34,657 nt of DNA, taken from assembly GCA_028290305.1 (NCBI GenBank), contig JAQGKC010000223.1, positions 1-34,657 on the forward strand, given 5' to 3'. Within the stretch, counting starts at the first letter, position 1, and each line of letters starts with the position of its first letter. The notes under the pieces were generated by a model. That model was given only the letters and a program-made list of their open reading frames with translations, did no database searches and was not told where the DNA came from. The translations under genes were made by a program, and so were the position numbers. Origin of the DNA: Bradyrhizobium sp. Lineage in GTDB: Bacteria > Pseudomonadota > Alphaproteobacteria > Rhizobiales > Xanthobacteraceae. Positions 31,125 through 34,657 of the stretch are shown piece after piece.

Positions 31125-32495
31125 TCAGCCGACGCCAAGGGCCTTGAGCTTGCGATGCAGCGCCGAGCGCTCCATGCCGACGAACTCCGCCGTGCGAGAG
31201 ATATTGCCGGAAAACCGGCTGATCTGGGCGATCAGGTAGTCGCGCTCGAACACCTCCCGCGCCTCGCGGAGCGGCAAGCCCATGATGTGCTCGCCATTGT
31301 TGCTGGTCGGCATCGCCGGCACCATCGAGCCCACGTCCTGCGGCAGCATATCGGCGGTGATGATGACCTCCGGACCGCCGCCCGCCAGGATCATGACGCG
31401 CTCGACATTGTTGCGGAGCTGCCGGACGTTTCCGGGCCAGACATGGGACTGCAATACCGCCATCGCATCCTGGCCGATCTGGCGTTTCGGCAAGCCCGTG
31501 GCGACCGATATCTGATCCATGAAATAATCGATCAGTTCAGGAATATCCTCGCGGCGCTCCGACAGCGGCGGCACCCGGATCGGCACCACGGACAGCCGAT
31601 GATAAAGATCCTCACGGAACCGGCCCTCGGCGATTTCCTCTTCCAGATTGCGCGCGGTGGAGGAAATGATGCGGACGTCGACGTTGACCTTGGAGGTGCC
31701 CCCTGACCGCTGGAACGTCTGATCGACCAGCACCCGCAGGATCTTGTTTTGGGTTTCGCGCGGCATGTCGCCGATTTCATCGATAAACAGGGTGCCGCCA
31801 TGGGCTTCTTCCAGCGCTCCCGCCTTGCGCTGATGTTCGCCGTTGGACTGTTCGATACCGAACAGTTCGACTTCCATGCGCTCCGGCGTAATCGCCGCGG
31901 CGTTGATGACGACAAACGGTCCCTCGGCGCGGCTTGACGCATTATGCAGCGTGCGCGCCGCCAATTCCTTGCCAGCGCCGGAGGGGCCGACAATCAGGAT
32001 GCGGCTATTGGCCTTGGCGGCCCGCTCAATGGTCTGGCGCAACTGATTCATGCAGGCGGAGCGCCCGGTCAGGATGCTCGCCGCCGGCGCCAATTGCTTG
32101 AGTTCCTTCACCTCGCGCTTCAGCCGCGAGGTCTCCAGTGCCCGCGTCGCCACCAGAATCAGCCGATCGGATTTGAACGGCTTTTCGATGAAGTCGTAGG
32201 CGCCCCGCTTGATGGCGGCGACCGCGGTCGCGCTATTGCCGTGTCCCGAGATCATCACGACCGGCAGATCGGGATGCTCACGCTTGATCTGCTCGAGCAA
32301 CTGCAGGCCATCGAGCTTGCTGCCCTGCAGCCAGATATCGAGAAATACCAGATGCGGGCGGCGGTTGGCGATTTCCGCCAGCGCCGAATCGCTGTCGCGC
32401 GCGGTCCGGGTGGTGAATCCCTCATCGTCAAGAATGCCCGCGACCAGATCACGAATATCTGCCTCGTCATCGACAATCAGAATATCACTTGCCAT
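31125..32495 (-). CDS. ntrX: Response regulator NtrX without the sigma-54 contact loop
   Basis: 456 aa regulator of the NtrYX system, linked in alphaproteobacteria to nitrogen metabolism, redox and envelope control. The receiver domain (1-120) has D53 as phosphorylation site (VFLDIW), with DD at 9-10 and K105. The AAA+ domain (about 140-375) has Walker A GPSGAGKE (170-177) in place of the usual GETGTGKE, and Walker B TLFIDEIGD (235-243). After ELFG (210-213) the GAFTGA loop is missing: the sequence runs IEQSNGEHQRKAGALEEAHG. A Fis-type helix-turn-helix ends the protein (ISRTAEFVGMERSALHRKLK). It starts 17 bp after the ntrY stop. Confidence 0.95.
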   Translation of the reverse strand: MASDILIVDDEADIRDLVAGILDDEGFTTRTARDSDSALAEIANRRPHLVFLDIWLQGSKLDGLQLLEQIKREHPDLPVVMISGHGNSATAVAAIKRGAYDFIEKPFKSDRLILVATRALETSRLKREVKELKQLAPAASILTGRSACMNQLRQTIERAAKANSRILIVGPSGAGKELAARTLHNASSRAEGPFVVINAAAITPERMEVELFGIEQSNGEHQRKAGALEEAHGGTLFIDEIGDMPRETQNKILRVLVDQTFQRSGGTSKVNVDVRIISSTARNLEEEIAEGRFREDLYHRLSVVPIRVPPLSERREDIPELIDYFMDQISVATGLPKRQIGQDAMAVLQSHVWPGNVRQLRNNVERVMILAGGGPEVIITADMLPQDVGSMVPAMPTSNNGEHIMGLPLREAREVFERDYLIAQISRFSGNISRTAEFVGMERSALHRKLKALGVG

Positions 32496-32512
32496 GGGTC
32501 ACGCCTGTCATG

Positions 32513-34657
32513 TCAGTTGCCGCTTGCGGCTTCGATTTTTGATTCATTGTTGGTCGCGCCGGATGTCCCGTCTAGATTAGTCGCGTCAGGGGAGCCCGCG
32601 GTTCCGGAAACCGGCATTTTTGTTTCGGGCGCGGCTTCCTTGCTATCGGCTTTCGCATGGCCCGATACAGCAAAGCGCAGCCGCATCCAGGCGCCGCGCT
32701 GGCCCGGCCTGATGTCGGCGGCATCATGCAGTTCGATCCGGCCACCATGGTCTTCCAGCACGCGGCCAACGATCGCCAATCCAAGGCCGGTGCCTTTTTC
32801 ACGCGTCGTGACATAGGGTTCAAGCAGACGCGCCCGGCTCACCTTCGGCAGGCCGATCCCGTTGTCGACGACGTCGATCACGATGTCATCGTTCTCGCGC
32901 GTCGCGATGACATCGATGCGACCCTTCCCCAACTCCTCCGCCGGCACCGCTTCGATGGCCTCCGCGGCGTTCTTGATGATGTTGGTCAGTGCCTGCGAAA
33001 TCAGCCGCCGGTCGAACTGCGCCCGCAACGGGTCTTGCTTGATTTCGGCTTCGATGTCGATGTCGGGATGGCCGACCCGCATCAGGAATACCGCCTGGCG
33101 CACGGTGTCGGCGACGTCCTCGCCTTCGATCACGGGTTTCGGCATCCGCGCAAAGCGCGAGAATTCATCGACCATCCGTCTGATATCGTCGACCTGCCGC
33201 ACGATCGTGTCCGTACATTGCTCGAAAATGGCCTTGTCCTCGGTGATCACCTTGCCGAATTTGCGGCGAATACGTTCAGCCGACAGTTGAATCGGGGTCA
33301 GCGGATTCTTGATCTCGTGCGCGATGCGGCGGGCAACGTCGGCCCACGCCGAGGTGCGCTGCGCCGACACCAGGTCGGTAATGTCGTCGAGCGTAATGAT
33401 GTAGCTGTCGCGCGACTGGCTGGTCTGCTCGGCGCTGACGCGCACCGAAAGATTTCGCTCGTGGCCGTCGCGGAGAATCGTGATCTGGCCCTGCACCAGC
33501 CGCTGCGTGCCCTCGCGCGCCGTCTTCATCATGTCGTCGAGCTCGGGTAGCACGTCCGACAGCGGATGACCCAGCGTCTCCGATTCGGCGTGCCCAATCA
33601 GCTTTTCGGCGGACCGGTTGAGGATGCCGACGCTTCCCGAGGCATCAACGCCGATGATGCCTGCGCTCGCCGACGACAGCACGGCCTCGATGAAGCGGCG
33701 CCGGCTGTCGATCAGGTCGCTGGCGTTGACCAGTTCGTCGCGCTGGGAGCGCAGCTCCTGCGTCATCTTGTTGAAGGTCTCGCCGAGCTGGGCGAGATCT
33801 CCTTCCGACTTGTGCACCGGCACCTGCACATGCAGATCGCCGGTCGACACGATATTGGCCGCGCTCATCAGCCGCCGGATCGGCGTAACCAGCCAATTGG
33901 CAAAGTTCAGGCCGATCAGAACGGAGGCCATCAGGATGGTCAGTCCGATCACGGCAAACATCAGGGCGAGCGATACCTGCATGCCGAGGCGGCGCGACTC
34001 CAGTTCGGCATATTCGGCGACGCTGGCCTGCGTCTCGTTGACCTGCGCGACCACGTGCGGATCGAGCAGGCGCGCGACGTAGAGGAAGGTGTCGTTGAAG
34101 GCCCGCAGCCGGATCACGGCGGCGACGTAATTGCCTTCGGGAAACACCGAGATTTCGGGCTCGGTTTCCTTGACGTTGCTCAGGAAGTCCTGCGGCGGGA
34201 CCGTGAAGGCCTGTGTGATGCCGGTCTGCGCCGACTCAAGAATATGGCGGTCCTTGTCGATCAGCATCGCGCCGGGCAGGTTGCGCGATGCAGCGCTCGC
34301 CGTCAGAAGCTCGCGAAACGTGCCCCGATCCTGGTCGTAGAGCGGCCGGGCGTGCGAGATATCGTTGGCCATTCCCAGGATATCGCCCCGAATGAGTTCG
34401 GCATGCTCATAGAGATAGGCCCGTGCGACAGTCAGCGAGTTCTGGATCACCTCGCGCGTCGGGCCTGAAAACAGCCGATCGAAGCCCCGGTCGATGGTCA
34501 CATTGGCGACGATCGCCACCAGCACGGCGGGCAAAACCGCAATCACGGAGAACAGCCCGACAATCTGGACGTGCAGCCGCGCGGCCGCCCGGCCCCGGCG
34601 ACGGGCCTGCACCACCTGCCAGAGCTCGCGGATGATGATGCCGACCAGCAGCAGGAT
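32513..34657 (-). CDS. ntrY: Sensor histidine kinase NtrY, 5' end outside the window
   Basis: At least 715 codons are present. The frame stays open to the window edge (ILLLVGIIIRELWQVVQARR precedes the first internal GTG at 34615), so the N-terminal membrane segment is cut off. Visible parts, numbered from GTG 34615, are: a transmembrane helix at 18-40 and an extracytoplasmic sensor region of about 170 residues. A second helix follows at about 212-236 (SLALMFAVIGLTILMASVLI), then HAMP and a PAS domain (VLSSASAGIIGVDASGSVGI). The HisKA has phospho-acceptor H433 (RRIAHEIKNPLTPIQLSAER). The ATPase boxes are NIIKNAAEAI, DNGIGLP and GTGLGLAIV. A Ser/Ala-rich tail follows. It phosphorylates NtrX, encoded 17 bp downstream. 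Confidence 0.95.
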   Translation of the reverse strand: MLLLVGIIIRELWQVVQARRRGRAAARLHVQIVGLFSVIAVLPAVLVAIVANVTIDRGFDRLFSGPTREVIQNSLTVARAYLYEHAELIRGDILGMANDISHARPLYDQDRGTFRELLTASAASRNLPGAMLIDKDRHILESAQTGITQAFTVPPQDFLSNVKETEPEISVFPEGNYVAAVIRLRAFNDTFLYVARLLDPHVVAQVNETQASVAEYAELESRRLGMQVSLALMFAVIGLTILMASVLIGLNFANWLVTPIRRLMSAANIVSTGDLHVQVPVHKSEGDLAQLGETFNKMTQELRSQRDELVNASDLIDSRRRFIEAVLSSASAGIIGVDASGSVGILNRSAEKLIGHAESETLGHPLSDVLPELDDMMKTAREGTQRLVQGQITILRDGHERNLSVRVSAEQTSQSRDSYIITLDDITDLVSAQRTSAWADVARRIAHEIKNPLTPIQLSAERIRRKFGKVITEDKAIFEQCTDTIVRQVDDIRRMVDEFSRFARMPKPVIEGEDVADTVRQAVFLMRVGHPDIDIEAEIKQDPLRAQFDRRLISQALTNIIKNAAEAIEAVPAEELGKGRIDVIATRENDDIVIDVVDNGIGLPKVSRARLLEPYVTTREKGTGLGLAIVGRVLEDHGGRIELHDAADIRPGQRGAWMRLRFAVSGHAKADSKEAAPETKMPVSGTAGSPDATNLDGTSGATNNESKIEAASGN

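Overview
The window looks like chromosome of a Bradyrhizobium/Rhodopseudomonas-type alphaproteobacterium (Nitrobacteraceae). The grounds are high GC, the ntrY-ntrX-hfq-hflX order, the tmk-holB-metG-tatD-MBL housekeeping run, and two kinds of intergenic palindromic repeat that I associate with this group from memory. Nearly every gene can be assigned to a family from motifs visible in its translation.

Layout. Positions 1-3300 are a sparse accessory stretch. It holds small hypothetical genes, two exported proteins that end in the same C-terminal signature (E-x-A-[RK]-x-D-x4-[NS]-ICRGC), and two very short single-helix membrane ORFs. Positions 3365-12039 hold the cell-envelope and housekeeping block: rlpA, a convergent epoxide-hydrolase-like gene, a D,D-carboxypeptidase, tmk, holB, metG (with a long lysine-rich N-terminal tail), a TatD nuclease and an MBL hydrolase. 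The plus-strand genes of this block are tightly packed, with several 4-bp overlaps. A palindromic repeat (12070-12188) separates it from a minus-strand operon (16811 down to 12199) encoding a Tat-exported TRAP binding protein, a fused TRAP permease and an acyl-CoA ligase. Together these suggest uptake of an organic acid and its activation to a CoA ester.

Positions 17359-20249 hold an XapX protein, a secreted esterase of the esterase-713 type, a frameshifted enoyl-CoA hydratase-family gene and a DJ-1/PfpI protein. Positions 20411-22067 are a compact cobalt-type nitrile hydratase operon (alpha, beta, accessory protein) whose first gene appears to be transcribed leaderless. An intact ISAs1-family element (22103-23301) follows directly. 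It is inserted exactly in the 2-nt loop of a palindromic repeat and flanked by a perfect 10-bp target duplication.

Positions 23441-25174 hold divergent queC and mazG. Positions 25480-29213 hold an iron-uptake module: a TonB-dependent siderophore receptor, a PepSY membrane protein and a two-helix membrane protein. The end of the window (29226-34657, minus strand) is hflX, hfq, ntrX and the 3' part of ntrY. NtrX lacks the sigma-54 contact loop, a strong ntrX terminator is visible, and a candidate hfq promoter lies beyond it.

Best candidates for something undescribed: the shared exported-protein C-terminal tail at 674-727 and 1171-1224; the IS that uses a repeat hairpin loop as its target; the H1-like tail on MetRS; and the unannotated single-helix microproteins.
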